Of a stretch of 64,000 bases of DNA, positions 23,616 through 36,100 are shown piece by piece. The stretch's first letter is position 1, and every line of letters starts with the position of its first letter. The stretch comes from Turbatrix aceti (taxonomy: Eukaryota > Nematoda > Chromadorea > Rhabditida > Panagrolaimidae). Below the pieces are notes generated by a model, which worked only from the letters and a program-made list of their open reading frames with translations, made no database searches and was not told the DNA's origin. The stretch lies in the NCBI GenBank assembly GCA_963969345.1, contig OZ017770.1, positions 10,844,180 to 10,908,179 on the forward strand. Direction: 5' to 3'. The position numbers and the translations under genes are program-made.

Positions 23616-23744
23616 ATGCTTAGGTGTTTGTTCCCGTTCTTGCTGCTTTCCGTCCTTTTTTCTCTCTCTCGTATTACTCCTTCCTATACGTGCATTCATG
23701 ATTATTTCGCTTTTCTCACGTTGTCTGATATTTTTTAGGGTAAC

Positions 23745-25058
23745 ATGGCGCACGTTCTTCGCAATCGTCTCGTTGTCGGTGGACTTCTCGGCCTCGGCGC
23801 TGCCGCAGGCACCTACCTCTACGCTTATCCCTACGTGAGCTTCCTCCTCGCCCTATCCGGCCTCCCTATCTCTGACTGTTGGTATTTTTTTCAGATTCGC
23901 GATGTCGTTCTCGTCAACAAGCAACAGGGAGAGGCCGATGCGTACACCGTCAAGAAGATTGAAGACGCTCTCAAGAAGCTCCAGGAGCACCCCGAGTGTA
24001 AGTCGCTTCTGAAAAAGCATCTCACGCAGCAGGTCGTGGATCAGCTGAAGACGAAGAAGACTCGTCTTGGTGCTACTCTCTATGACGTCATCAGTTCCGG
24101 TGTGGAGAATTTGGACGCTGGCGTCGGTGTCTACGCCCCCGATTACGAATCGTATCGCACGTTTGCTCCCCTCTTCGACCCTATCATCCAGGAGTACCAC
24201 GGATTTGGTCCTAAGGATCGTCAGCCTGCCAGTGACCTCGGTGTTGGCCGTACAGGTGATTTCCCGCCTCTCGATCCTCAGAACAAGTACATCAAGTCCA
24301 CTCGGTGAGTTTTTTTTTCTTATGATTTTTATATGATTTCTGAAAAAAATTTCTTTAGCATCCGATGTGGTCGAACTCTTGCCGGGTACCCGTTCAACCC
24401 TCTGCTCTCTGCCGATGACTACCTGATCATGCAACAGAAGGTCAAGACCGCTCTGGAATCCATTTCCGACAAGGATCTGAAGGGCATCTACTACCCGCTC
24501 GAGGGCATGACCAAGGAAACCCAGCAGAAGCTCATCGCTGACCACTTCCTCTTCAAGGAAGGCGATCGCCATCTCCAGGCCGCCAACGCCTGCCGTTTCT
24601 GGCCTAAGGGTCGTGGTATCTTCCACAACAACGACAAGACCTTCCTCATCTGGGTCAACGAAGAGGATCATCTTCGTCTCATCAGTATGGAGGAGGGCAG
24701 CGACGTCGGCAAGATTCTCGAACGCCTTATCCGTGGTGTCCAGTCCGTCGAAAAGCAAGTGCCGTTCGCCCGCGACGACCGTCTCGGCTGGCTCACCTTC
24801 TGCCCAACTAACCTCGGCTCGACCGTCCGTGCATCCGTCCACATCAAGCTTCCCAAGGTCTCGGCACGCAAGGACTTCAAGGAGATCTGCGACAAGCTCA
24901 ATCTCCAGGTTCGTGGCATCCACGGCGAACATTCAGAGAGCGAGGGCGGCGTTTACGACATTTCCAACAAGGCACGTCTTGGTCTCTCCGAGTACGAAGC
25001 TGTGAAGCAGATGTACGACGGTGTCAAGGAGCTCATCCGCCTCGAAGACTCTGCGTAG
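23745..25058 (+). CDS. Arginine kinase with N-terminal hydrophobic extension
   Basis: Arginine kinase moves phosphate between ATP and arginine to buffer cellular energy. Three exons (23745-23834, 23895-24304, 24359-25058) give 399 aa. Exon 1 encodes only [20 protein letters not shown] and ten more residues: a basic start followed by a Gly/Ala/Leu-rich hydrophobic segment, which could be a mitochondrial or membrane-anchor signal. The kinase proper starts in exon 2. Diagnostic segments include the guanidino-specificity region, [16 protein letters not shown], and the active-site cysteine in [18 protein letters not shown], followed by an acidic flexible loop. A TTTTTTAG acceptor lies just before the ATG (about 23731-23738), suggesting a trans-splice site or 5' UTR intron. 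Codons are strongly C-biased, as expected for high expression. Confidence 0.93.
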
Positions 25059-25299
25059 GTTAATTTAATCACTATCGCTTAGGTTTTTTTTGCTTGTTTC
25101 TCCCGATGGCCTGAAACTTGTGCGAATTATAGCATAAATGTACGATTTATGTTTTTATGTCGGATCTGGTGACACATTTTAAGGGAGGGCTTTACCTACA
25201 TGTAGTCAGTGACTGGAGTAGTTAAAACCAATACCAACAACTGATTAACGATATTCAGAAACATGATCTCCAAGAATGTTGCGAGCATATGTACGGTAC

Positions 25300-25765
25300 T
25301 ACCAAAAAGGATGTCATAGCATTGCACCAAAACGAGTTTTCTTCGTCCTGCTGCGTGGGATGCTTTTCAGAAGCGACTTACACTCTGGGTGCTCCTGGAG
25401 CTTATTCAGAGCGTCTTCAATCTTATTGACTGTGTATGCATCGGTCTCTCCCTGTTGCTTGTTGACCAGAACAACATCGCGGATCTAAAAAAATACCAAC
25501 ATTCAGGATTAGGGAAAAAGTATTAGACAACGTGAGACTCAAACAGGTTGTTTGAAGCACGATAACAGGCCTTCAACGGCTACGGATGTTAATTTTCTGG
25601 GGATCGAGAAGCGGGAAATCATCTGTACGGCCTACATCGTTGTCACTGGCAGGCTGACGATCTTTAGGACTCTTGGATTAGGGGGTCAAAGATGAGAACG
25701 AGCGTACAATACGATTTCTTAACACCGACGCCAGCATTCAAATTCTCCATACCGAAACTTACGTA
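25300..25765 (-). pseudogene. Scrambled arginine kinase pseudogene
   Basis: Two minus-strand segments closely match exon 2 of the adjacent arginine kinase but in swapped order. About 25308-25500 matches the end of intron 1 plus the exon start, reading [19 protein letters not shown]. About 25590-25765 matches the following part of the exon, reading MENLNAGVGV… and then DRQPASDNDVGRT…. On the minus strand the later exon part therefore precedes the earlier part. Both carry internal deletions (for example loss of about 15 bp after KSLLK, and loss of YHGFG) and frame breaks. The segments break at the same exon position, as if a circular or tandem copy had been cut elsewhere. It is non-functional. 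Confidence 0.85.
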
Positions 25766-25769
25766 TTTA

Positions 25770-26978
25770 TATTTCTTCGTTTTTGAACCCTTTAGCGACT
25801 ATTGTGGATTTATAAGCGTTTGCACAATTAAAGTGACGTACAAAGCTTTGAGGATATAAGTCAGTTGTGATAAATTGTGCACGACCGGACTACAAAAGCA
25901 TGGACAAATGGGTTTTGCCGTTACCGTTGTCATATCTCCGACGTGCTTTTTATCAAAAAAATGAGTAAAAAGAATTCTCGGTCATCAATTTGGACCGTTC
26001 ATTTTTTTCGAATGACGTCATTTGAGTTCGTGCTATAAAAATTGGGATCATGGCTTTTCTCAAAATGCTTTAAAACTGATAGCATTTTTATTTTTTCACT
26101 TCAACTGCAATAAATTTTTTTCATGATTCTGAAAATTTTAATAATGGGACATCCAACGAGCCGACATGCACATGAACATCACTTGAATTGACCACCACCG
26201 ATACAATGTCATTGTATTGCCCCGAAGTGTCGAAAAAGGAAAATACAGCATTCAACTGTGGCATGACGAGTCAAGACAGAAGACGTAACCGCGTAACGGG
26301 CACAGAAGAACGAAAAAAAGACGGGCAAGCGAGATTGCGTGTGTTTTCCCGTGGGAGCCTCAAAGCATCTCTCTTTTTCCTTCTTCTCTTTTTTTTACTG
26401 ACCCTTCTCTTCCTAGCAGTCATCTCGAAATGGAAAGAATACAATCGGGGAGAAAGCTTGAAGGTACAGAAGGGGGGAGGAATGATGTTAGGTTTTTTTT
26501 GTGAATGCCATCGCCTTCTGTCAGACGCGCGCATGTTGACTTGCCCAACACGTCCCCCTCACTGAGCGTCTGACGTCGTTCACACATTTGTTGCCCTGAA
26601 TGACTTCTTCGGCAGTGATATATACCGTTTGAGCAAAAATAAAAATGCGCTATACTTTTTTATTCTGGGGGGTTGAGGACGGGACGCAGTCATTTTTGTT
26701 GCTTTCTACGTTGTTTCCATGGATTTTTACCAGTTGCGTGCAATATTATTTTAGATTCAGTTGGTTTTGCTCTTTTTTCGACAACTATAAGATCAATGTG
26801 TAATATAGTAGGCCAAAATGAACAAAAGGGTTGAAAAACAATGAGTGCATATAGTACATATATTCTTGGCATTGAAGCCGAGTCATTTCTCCGTGACCTC
26901 ACATCTATGCTATTGTTGACTCCCTCCAATTTTTTTCTGTATTCAAGCTTGCTTCTCCCTCCTCCGGGCTTTTTTTCA
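25770..26978. other. Intergenic region, no supported gene
   Basis: AT-rich sequence between the pseudogene and the tandem array. Open stretches at 26188-26565 on either strand have no family similarity. Confidence 0.45.
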
Positions 26979-28726
26979 CATGCGTTCTCATTTTTCTCAA
27001 TAAATTTTACCATGGAATACAAAAAAGGATAAACTCATTCCGGTCATGACGTTTTGTCGTCGCCGAGTCCTGGTGTCCAGTTCAAATCATAGTCGTCCTG
27101 CCTGCATGCCGTGTGGGTGGGATAAAGCCCCCCCCCCCTCCGAAAAAAATCTGACTCACGTCCTGCTGGCTTGGCTGGGTTGGGGGGACTAACTTTTATT
27201 TTATTGTCAAATAATGTATGCAAATCCAACAATAAGAAAGTCAATCTACACTGTGGTTAACCGAGTACTCAGATGGCGACAACTTTTTTTCACTCCCAAA
27301 CAAATAATTAAATTTTATTTAAACTTCCTAAAAATCACAACAGCAAAAAAAATGCTTTGGCAGTTGGCGAAAAAAATATAATTTTAACTCGGTTGACAAA
27401 CAGGCTCGTTGAATTTTGTGAGAGTTCGTTTTTTCCAGTGAAAAATTTTTTGAGGTCGTTTTGTACTGGTATATGAGCTTCTAACTTGCAAACCGTCACT
27501 GGCGTCGGCAAAAAATATTGTTCACAAATTGGGGTGCTCTAATTGGCCACTTCCAGCCGGAAAACGTGGGTACGATGTTTATTATTATTATTATTATTAT
27601 TATTATTCTAATAATAATTATTCTAAATCATGCGTTCTCATTTTTCTCAATAAATTTTACCATGGAATACAAAAAAGGATAAACTCATTCCGGTCATGAC
27701 GTTTTGTCGTCGCCGAGTCCTGGTGTCCAGTTCAAATCATAGTCGTCCTGCCTGCATGCCGTGTGGGTGGGATAAAGCCCCCCCCCCCCTCCGAAAAAAA
27801 TCTGACTCACGTCCTGCTGGCTTGGCTGGGTTGGGGGGACTAACTTTTATTTTATTGTCAAATAATGTATGCAATATTTGACAATAAAATACATATACAA
27901 TACAAAAAAATTTTTTGAGGTCGTTTTGTACTGGTATATGAGCTTCTAACTTGCAAACCGTCACTGGCGTCGGCAAAAAATATTGTTCACAAATTGGGGT
28001 GCTCTAATTGGCCACTTCCAGCCGGAAAACGTGGGTACGATGTTTATTATTATTATTATTATTATTATTATTCTAATAATAATTATTCTAAATCATGCGT
28101 TCTCATTTTTCTCAATAAATTTTACCATGGAATACAAAAAAGGATAAACTCATTCCGGTCATGACGTTTTGTCGTCGCCGAGTCCTGGTGTCCAGTTCAA
28201 ATCATAGTCGTCCTGCCTGCATGCCGTGTGGGTGGGATAAAGCCCCCCCCCCCTCCGAAAAAAATCTGACTCACGTCCTGCTGGCTTGGCTGGGTTGGGG
28301 GGACTAACTTTTATTTTATTGTCAAATAATGTATGCAAATCCAACAATAAGAAAGTCAATCTACACTGTGGTTAACCGAGTACTCAGATGGCGACAACTT
28401 TTTTTCACTCCCAAACAAATAATTAAATTTTATTTAAACTTCCTAAAAATCACAACAGCAAAAAAAATGCTTTGGCAGTTGGCGAAAAAAATATAATTTT
28501 AACTCGGTTGACAAACAGGCTCGTTGAATTTTGTGAGAGTTCGTTTTTTCCAGTGAAAAATTTTTTGAGGTCGTTTTTTACTGGTATATGAGCTTCTAAC
28601 TTGCAAACCGTCACTGGCGTCGGCAAAAAATATTGTTCACAAATTGGGGTGCTCTAATTGGCCACTTCCAGCCGGAAAACGTGGGTACGATGTTTATTAT
28701 TATTATTATTATTATTATTATTCTAA
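26979..28726. repeat. Tandem array of three ~0.65-kb units, middle unit internally deleted
   Basis: Three direct copies begin at about 26979, 27629 and 28094, each starting CATGCGTTCTCATTTTTC. Units 1 and 3 are about 650 and 633 bp. Unit 2 is about 465 bp because roughly 220 bp after GTCAAATAATGTATGCAA is replaced by a short insert. The insert is an inverted copy of the sequence just before the break, so the junction forms a hairpin around TTTTATTGTCAAATA / TATTTGACAATAAAA. Each unit ends in a TTA-type microsatellite. The copies are otherwise almost identical, so the duplication is recent. No coding function is supported. Confidence 0.9.
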
Positions 28727-30099
28727 TTCCATACCCCGGATGTACAATTTGCTACCACCAACCGGCACTGCCGTGATTTTATTCGAAAGCAGAAGACGGA
28801 AAAAATTGTACCCTTAAAGTTGTCATTTTAAATTGAGCTAATGAAACTGTTTACGTATATGGTACACACTCAAGCCTGCAAAAGTACTGTGAAATGGCAC
28901 TTGTCACGCAAGAACTCATTTTTTCGCCAATCCAAATTGACACCTTTATAATATTTTAGCCACGGTAAAGAAAGTGGAGTTAATATTTTTTCTTCTTACT
29001 TTTCTCTGACAATGGCTTTAAAAAATAGACGTTAACATGATTTGTGGATTTTGAGGCTGCTAACTTTTATGCGTGTGCCTACGCTTGATTTGGGTGTGAG
29101 AGACAATTGATTTTGCCATATTTTGCCTTTTTTTCAAGACCAAGACTTTTTTTATTATCCCACGGCCGCTGTGAGGGGGCCATGAAATCTGCACCGGTTT
29201 TATTTAATATTCTTCCATCCTGTTGCGCCGTAGTTGCAAATGACCTATTGTTCAGTTTTTTTCAGCCACCATATTTTTTCAAGGATTCTACATAAAATGC
29301 AAAAAATACGTAAAAAAGGCGTGGTTAAAAGCAAAAAAATTAGACTTTGGTTGCTCGACTTCACAGCTTTCGACGGAACGTGATTCTCTTTTCTTTCTTA
29401 TCCGAGTTGTTGCTTTTCACGCATCCAGAGAAAAACAAGTAGGAGTACAAGTAGGGTTTTGGAATTCAACTACATAGACTTCATTGTAAATTGTCTTATT
29501 GTACTCCCCCTTGTACTCTGCCGTTTCTTTTCTTATTTTCTCGTTCCAACGTTGAAACAAAATTTATCGTTTAATACAAATGGAAAAAATAATGTAATTG
29601 GCATCTGAAATCTGAATCGCTGGGAGCGAGCTGAGAACGAGCAACGTATCTCTGTTATCTGATGCTTTTTTTACGGATTTTCTTAAATAAATTTTTTTTT
29701 ACGCTACAAAAATGCAGTGGACGTCTAAATATTTTTATAACGTCTTTTTTTTGTGTTTAGGATTTTTTTTGTAGATATGCCTATTGACGAATCACGAAAA
29801 ATTCTGACGTGCTTTTTCTCCCCGCCAGGGAAAAAAAGGGGGACCGAAAGCGCAGGACGGGACCGATGCGATGTCCGAGAGACTCTATATGCCGAGGCAT
29901 ACGACTTTCATATTCCCACCATTACTCATAGATGCATTTCAGAAGATTTCAGACGATTGCACAAAAAAACTTTATCCTACTTCCAGCTTTTTTTCTTTTT
30001 GGATAATTTTTTTTTTCATACGTCGTTTTTTCATTCTTGGGCACACATAATACTTTTTTTGGACCTGTGATACACCAGAAAAAGCAGAATAAAGGCAGT
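28727..30099. other. Intergenic region upstream of the choline transporter
   Basis: No gene supported. AT-rich, with T-runs. It presumably contains the promoter of the choline transporter. Confidence 0.5.
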
Positions 30100-32712
30100 A
30101 TGATTGACTATGTCGGTGTAATTGCTATAGTATTTTTTTATCTTCTAATTTTAATTGTTGGAATATGGGCTGGTAAGAAAACGCAGAATACTGTCGGTGA
30201 ACAGACAGAAGAAGTCATGCTAGCCGGCAGAAATATTGGCACGTTGGTCGGCGTTTTTACCATGACCGGTGAGTTTATATTTTTTTGAATTTTTTTGGAC
30301 ATCAAAAATCATTTCCTCCTTGTGTGATAAAAGATTTGACAGAATGGCGTCAATGAATCTGAAAACTAAAAACTCATGTTTTTGGTTCCGGCTTGTTTGC
30401 TGTTTGCAGAACATCTTTTTTTTATCTGGGTTGAGATAGGGAAGGGGCATTGTTTGGTGGTGTCAATGGCATAAAACACAGAGCCGCTTTCCTGCAACAA
30501 ACAAGAACTCTGTAGGGGGTTTAGTCAATGAAATCCATTTTTCTATTTATTTATCTGCAGATTAAGCTTGTCGCATTTTCCCAGTCGAGTTGCCCACGCT
30601 TTTTGCCGTATTTTTTAATAAGTGCACGTTAAAAAAATACAATTGTATTCATGAACAATCGGTAGCAAAAAATTCAGAACTAATTAACCAACCTATTTTA
30701 CCCAATAAAAATCAACTTTTAGCAACATGGGTCGGTGGCGCCTACATCAACGGCACAGCCGAGGCACTGTACAACGGAGGTCTAGCTGGATGCCAAGCCC
30801 CGATCGGATATGCTTTATCCCTTGTTCTGGGTGGCATTCTCTTTGCCAGAAAGATGCGTGACGAAGGCTATGTCACCATGCTTGACCCGTTTCAGGTGAA
30901 CAGCTTTTGCAAAAAATTCAAACTATCTTTAATCTATATCTTCTTCAGAATAAATACGGTCAACGCGTAGGTGGCCTCATGTTTATTCCAGCATTGCTTG
31001 GCGAAGTTTTTTGGTCAGCTGCTATCCTGTCGGCACTAGGTTGGATTTTTTTCTATTTTAACGACTTTTTATAATACTTTTTTTATTCTAAAGGAGCTAC
31101 TTTGTCAGTCATTCTGCATCTTAACATCTCCATATCTGTAATACTGTCTGCTCTAATTGCCGTGTTTTACACGTTTACCGGTGGCCTCTATGCCGTAGCT
31201 TACACTGATGTTGTCCAGCTTTTTTGCATTTTCATTGGACTGGTAATGATCCCTTTCTACATACCATCCGAGTCCTCATTGATAATAACTTTTAGTGGGT
31301 GTGCATTCCCGCAGCTTTACTGGAACGCAAAACTGATGACCTCTCTAGAAATGCCAGCGAATGGCTCGGCGAGATTGGCGGTTTTAAGGAAAAGTCACTT
31401 TGGATTGACAGCATGCTATTGCTCGTGTTTGGCGGAATCCCGTGGCAGGTAATAACTAGTCGGAACTAACCAGCAGAATTTACAAAAATTACAGGTGTAC
31501 TTTCAACGAGTGTTATCATCCAAAACTTCGAATGGAGCCCAATACCTGTCGTTCATCGCCGGCGCCGGATGTATCGTTATGGCTCTGCCACCTGCCCTTA
31601 TCGGTGCTATTGCCAGAAATACCGACTGGCGAAAGACTGATTACGAACCCTTCATGAATGGCACCAAGTATGAGCACATTCCTCCAGAGCAGACAAACAT
31701 GGTCGTGCCACTTGTTTTCCAATACCTCACTCCGAGATGGGTTTCCTTCATCGGTTCGTTCATTTTCGTGGAAAACAAGTAGTAAAATTTTTAAATACAG
31801 GCCTGGGAGCCGTCTCGGCAGCAGTCATGTCGTCGGCAGATTCATCGGTTCTCTCGGCGGCTTCAATGTTTGCCCACAATATTTGGAAATTAACAATTCG
31901 CCCAAATGTACTGTCCTTGCCTTCCTTCTTTCATTCAGTTCCTATTTAAAAAATCGAACACCAATTTTTATTTCATCTTTATTTCAGGCTTCGGAACGTG
32001 AAGTCATAATTGTCATGCGTTTTGGCATCGTGTGCGTTGGTGTACTTGCAACGATGATGGCATTGACCATTCAGTCCATCTACGGACTTTGGTATCTGTG
32101 TGCCGATCTCGTCTACGTCATACTCTTTCCCCAACTTCTGTGTGTCGTGTATTTTCAGAGAAGTAACACGTACGGCTGTCTTGCAGGATATGCAGGTAAA
32201 AAAAATAAAATTTTTGTTTTTTTTTCAAAAAAAATATTTCTTTAGTTGGACTACTCCTTCGTTTGTCGGGCGGTGAACCACTCCTTGGCTTTCCCGCTAT
32301 CGTTCACTATCCCATGTACGATGCCGAATCACAAACACAGTATTTCCCTTTTAAATCCATGTCCATGCTGTGTTCATTATTTTTCTGTATCACAATTTCC
32401 TTACTTTCTGAATACCTTTTCAAAACCGGAAGCCTTCAACCTGAACTCGACATTCTCGGCTGCGTCGTCAACATCAGCACCGAGCGTATCGCTCTACCCA
32501 GCGATACAAGCTTTAACGTGAGCTGTGAAACTTTAGCAATGCAAAAGATGCGTAATACTACCACAGCTGGTGGCAATTCCACAGAATCGTCTGCATTCCT
32601 TTCCGCCAACGGTCACTCAGCCACGGCAAACGGAGAAATCACCGAAGCCACCGCTCTCCACAACCATGACCCCAACCATCACGATTACCTGTCAACAGTA
32701 GCTGGTCCATAG
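30100..32712 (+). CDS. cho-1: High-affinity sodium-coupled choline transporter (CHT1/CHO-1, SLC5A7)
   Basis: This transporter returns choline to cholinergic terminals for acetylcholine synthesis. Nine exons (30100-30268, 30723-30895, 30949-31039, 31094-31242, 31296-31448, 31495-31753, 31801-31907, 31988-32195, 32246-32712) give 591 aa. The SLC5 fold is complete. Near-invariant CHT segments are [91 protein letters not shown] and [20 protein letters not shown]. The MSSADSS segment is in the sodium-coupling helix. The C-terminal cytosolic tail is Asn/Ser/His-rich and less conserved. Intron 1 is long (454 bp) for this genome and may hold regulatory sequence. Confidence 0.96.
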
Positions 32713-33110
32713 AAGTATTGTTTTTTTAAAACACTAATACTGAAATTTTACAAAAATATATTTATTATTGTTGCTCATGTCTTCTGTACCAGTGCAGCAA
32801 CGATCTCGACCTAACAAAGTAATATTACCAATCTCGGTACGCGTCGTTTCACTTCTATCCGTGTGATACTCCCCTTTAGTTCCCGTATGAGATCTCAAAT
32901 CTAAAAAACATTTTGAATTGTACCACTCCTCTGACGTGAATAGTATATTGCAATACAGTATAATAAAAACAAATTTTGTTTTCAAGAATTTTATTTTTGC
33001 CAATAAACAACTTTGTATCATTTTTTTTTGATTTGTTACATACATACAGGGTTTTTTTGCCAGAATAAGTAATGCTTGTCACGTCTGACTGTCATAACCG
33101 GAGGCGAGGA

Positions 33111-36100
33111 TCATCTTCTAAGAGCAGGCAGCAAGAAGAGGGCAGAAAAACAGAAAAGCAAGAGTATATTTGATATACTTCTGTCTGTCGAAGCTCCATC
33201 GGGTCTGATGTTGTCTAAGTTTTGAGCAACGCTTCTTTCAGCTGTCAACCCGGTTTCTGGATCGACTGTATGGATAATATACATTAAAGGGGCATCAGTG
33301 TCTTTGGGCTCGCTGAAAAAATAATAGAAAGTATATTAAAATGCACATAATTGCACTCTCTTACGCTGATGATCGTTGCAAGTCTTCGTCTGTTGATTTT
33401 GAATGATCATCTATAAATAATGTTTTCTTTATTTTGTGAGGATAAACAATTTTATGAGTCGCAAAAACGGATACAGAAGAATTTAAAGTTTTTAAAATCC
33501 GTCAAATTAAAACGTGCTGCGCGTGCACATACATGACGGTATATTTAGGTCGAACGCATTTAGACGCATCCTTGTTAAAAATTCATTGTTGGCTGCGACA
33601 AAACTGTTTTGATATAATAAAACGTAATAAATAATAACCCACCGTGAAGAACGTCAAATCTCATTTTCATCTGTTGCCTTGAGCATAGACCACCCGATGT
33701 GCTGTCGATTCCGGTACGATAACCGCTTGATGTTGCTGTAATATTGAACCAATTTTTATGGTAAAGATACAGTAGAAAACCTTACATATGACATAATAAC
33801 TCCTGCCAGGTTTGAATTCCAAAGCCGATGGCAGAGGAGAAAAATCCCGAAATACAAGACTTATTGAAGAATGTCTTTCTGGAGTGATACAACTTCCCAG
33901 AAGTCTGCTAGAATGAAGGGTACAGCTTTCGTATTCTTCTTTTGATACCTCAAAAATGGCATTTTAATGTCGGACAATAAATTATTTTGTTCATGGAAAA
34001 CATTTTTTGCATCCCTACTTTTGCATTTTGTATCTTTCAAGATTGTTCAGTGACAGCTTCATTTACAAGATTTCCGCTCATGCTTCCTTTCGCTGTTTAG
34101 TGTCTTCTTTTTCAACAAAGCTAATTCCGGAGCTCGGCATGACATCTCGAAAAATGCGGTCAAAATTCAATGCCAATTTAGCCAATTTGTAACAAGCAAG
34201 TTGTGCCAGCGACTGAGGAGGCGCCGAAATCTGACTACTATTACGACTTTCAACCCCTGTGCTCTGTGCCAATGTCATTCAAGCGTGATAAAAACTTTTT
34301 TCTGGAAAGTAAGCACTATTTTCATTCTCGCTTGACAAAAAAAGTACAAACAATTTTGGGAGGGGGGAGGATAATCATGCTGATGGTCATTGCATTATTG
34401 CGTGAGTGATGTTTTGGCGGCGACGCTGCTGACACCACGCTGCGCGTCATAAAGTTCGTCAAAATTATATAAATGCAAACAATTACCACCCGCAGAGTCA
34501 AAATATCCGATGCCTGATGGGTTGAAAGAAAATATTGTATTCGTATTAAAAAATTTCTTCCCCAGATGATGAAGTTGCATTACAGCCAGAAACAAGCCTT
34601 CTCTGGATCTTTTCTTAGGCAAATGAACACTACTTGAAAAAATGTCGCGCACTAGGAACAAGAATTTAATAAACCACCCAAAATTAGCATTTAACGTTCA
34701 TTCTGACTTAATTTGGTATTACGGTACCATTTATTCAGTTTGAAGGTTATAAGCCAATTGTTTTGCATGCGCCCCAAAATCTTTGTCTTACAAGCCTGCA
34801 ATCGACTAACATTTGTCGCTGTTTCGCGCATTCCAGGAAAAATCAGCCAAATATAAGCGGGAGAAAATGCAAGTAAGCATTAAATTTGGTAATGAGCAGT
34901 TTTGGGAGGTTATTGTATGTGCATGAATAATCAAAATCACACCACCCGTGTTTACAGCCCCCTTCCTTCCTTTCCCTTCAACAAACCATGTAAAGTTTTG
35001 AATACTCGTAATTATGATCGTTGGTTGGTCGTGGACAGATTATCGTTATTCTGTCCATAATTTTGACTGACATTACGTGATCGGTGTTGCTTTTGTCAAA
35101 CCTGCAAAATTGGATATGAATTCCCTGATTTTTTTGTTCTCTGCATGCAGTATGGTCTTTTTTCTTGCTCTCTTTTTGACTTTTTGCCACTCAACTCAAG
35201 TGGTGAAGAAATGAAGAGACGTCCGGATACAGACAATTCATGATTGTGCTCCCCTCTAATACACTTACGGCAATCAGGACAACAACTAAAGTCTTTGTTA
35301 GCCCTGACATTGAACGAACGACCACCAAAAGATGGATAGACAAATGAACACGTCTTTACCAGTTTTGTTTGCATGCCCAACATATTTTTATTTCAAAAAT
35401 CTTTTTTTGGTACCCAAACAAAAATCTGTGGTCATGCTCTGTTAACCTAAGGAACATTCATTTTTTATGGGTACAAATTTGAAAGAAAAAAGGATTACAC
35501 ACCGACGAGAATCCAAGCTATTGCTTTCCCTGGGATTTGTTCCCCGATACAACAGATGTATCAAATTAGCAATAAAAACACCATTCTGGATGATGTAGTC
35601 CATTAATCTCGACACACACCACCACCCCCTGTGTATGTATAATGACGATACTCCTTTGTGGTCGGTATGGGTAAACCCGGCTAATAACATGCGAGTGCAA
35701 ACAAAATCAGCTGTCATCATCGGTTGTGTCAGTTTTCAGTTTTCAGTCATGACAAAAATTTTCTCCAAAACCGATTGCGCTATCCTTTTGCAAATACTTT
35801 TTGAAATTATGACAATGTCACCTAAGAAATATTTTACTAATGCTAAAAACAATGAGAAGACAACACCAAAACCAAAACCATATGACATCGTTTTATTTAT
35901 TTATATTTGTTAAAAAGTGCTTGTCAAAGTGAAAAATAAACATTCGAATTTTATTTTTCTTCATATGATTGACGTGTGCAGGAGGTATACATGTCCTCTT
36001 GAAAAGACAACCAAAACAAAAAAATCCAATCACAAGTATCTGTTGTATTTTGAAAACCCTTTTTGTGACCTTGTCACAGTTGAACAGAAAAATCACTCAC

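Noticed and set aside
23853..24932. Long minus-strand open frame opposite arginine kinase (359 codons)
   Set aside because: It is the antisense shadow of a strongly codon-biased gene and has no family match.
27044..28359. Repeated open frames reading NPAKPAGRESDFF in the tandem array
   Set aside because: They repeat only because the DNA repeats; no conserved protein features, and the frame ends in homopolymer tracts.
34395..34661. Minus-strand open frame in ephrin intron 2
   Set aside because: It lies between two well-supported ephrin exons, has no similarity to ephrin or other families, and exon 2 to exon 3 joins in phase without it.
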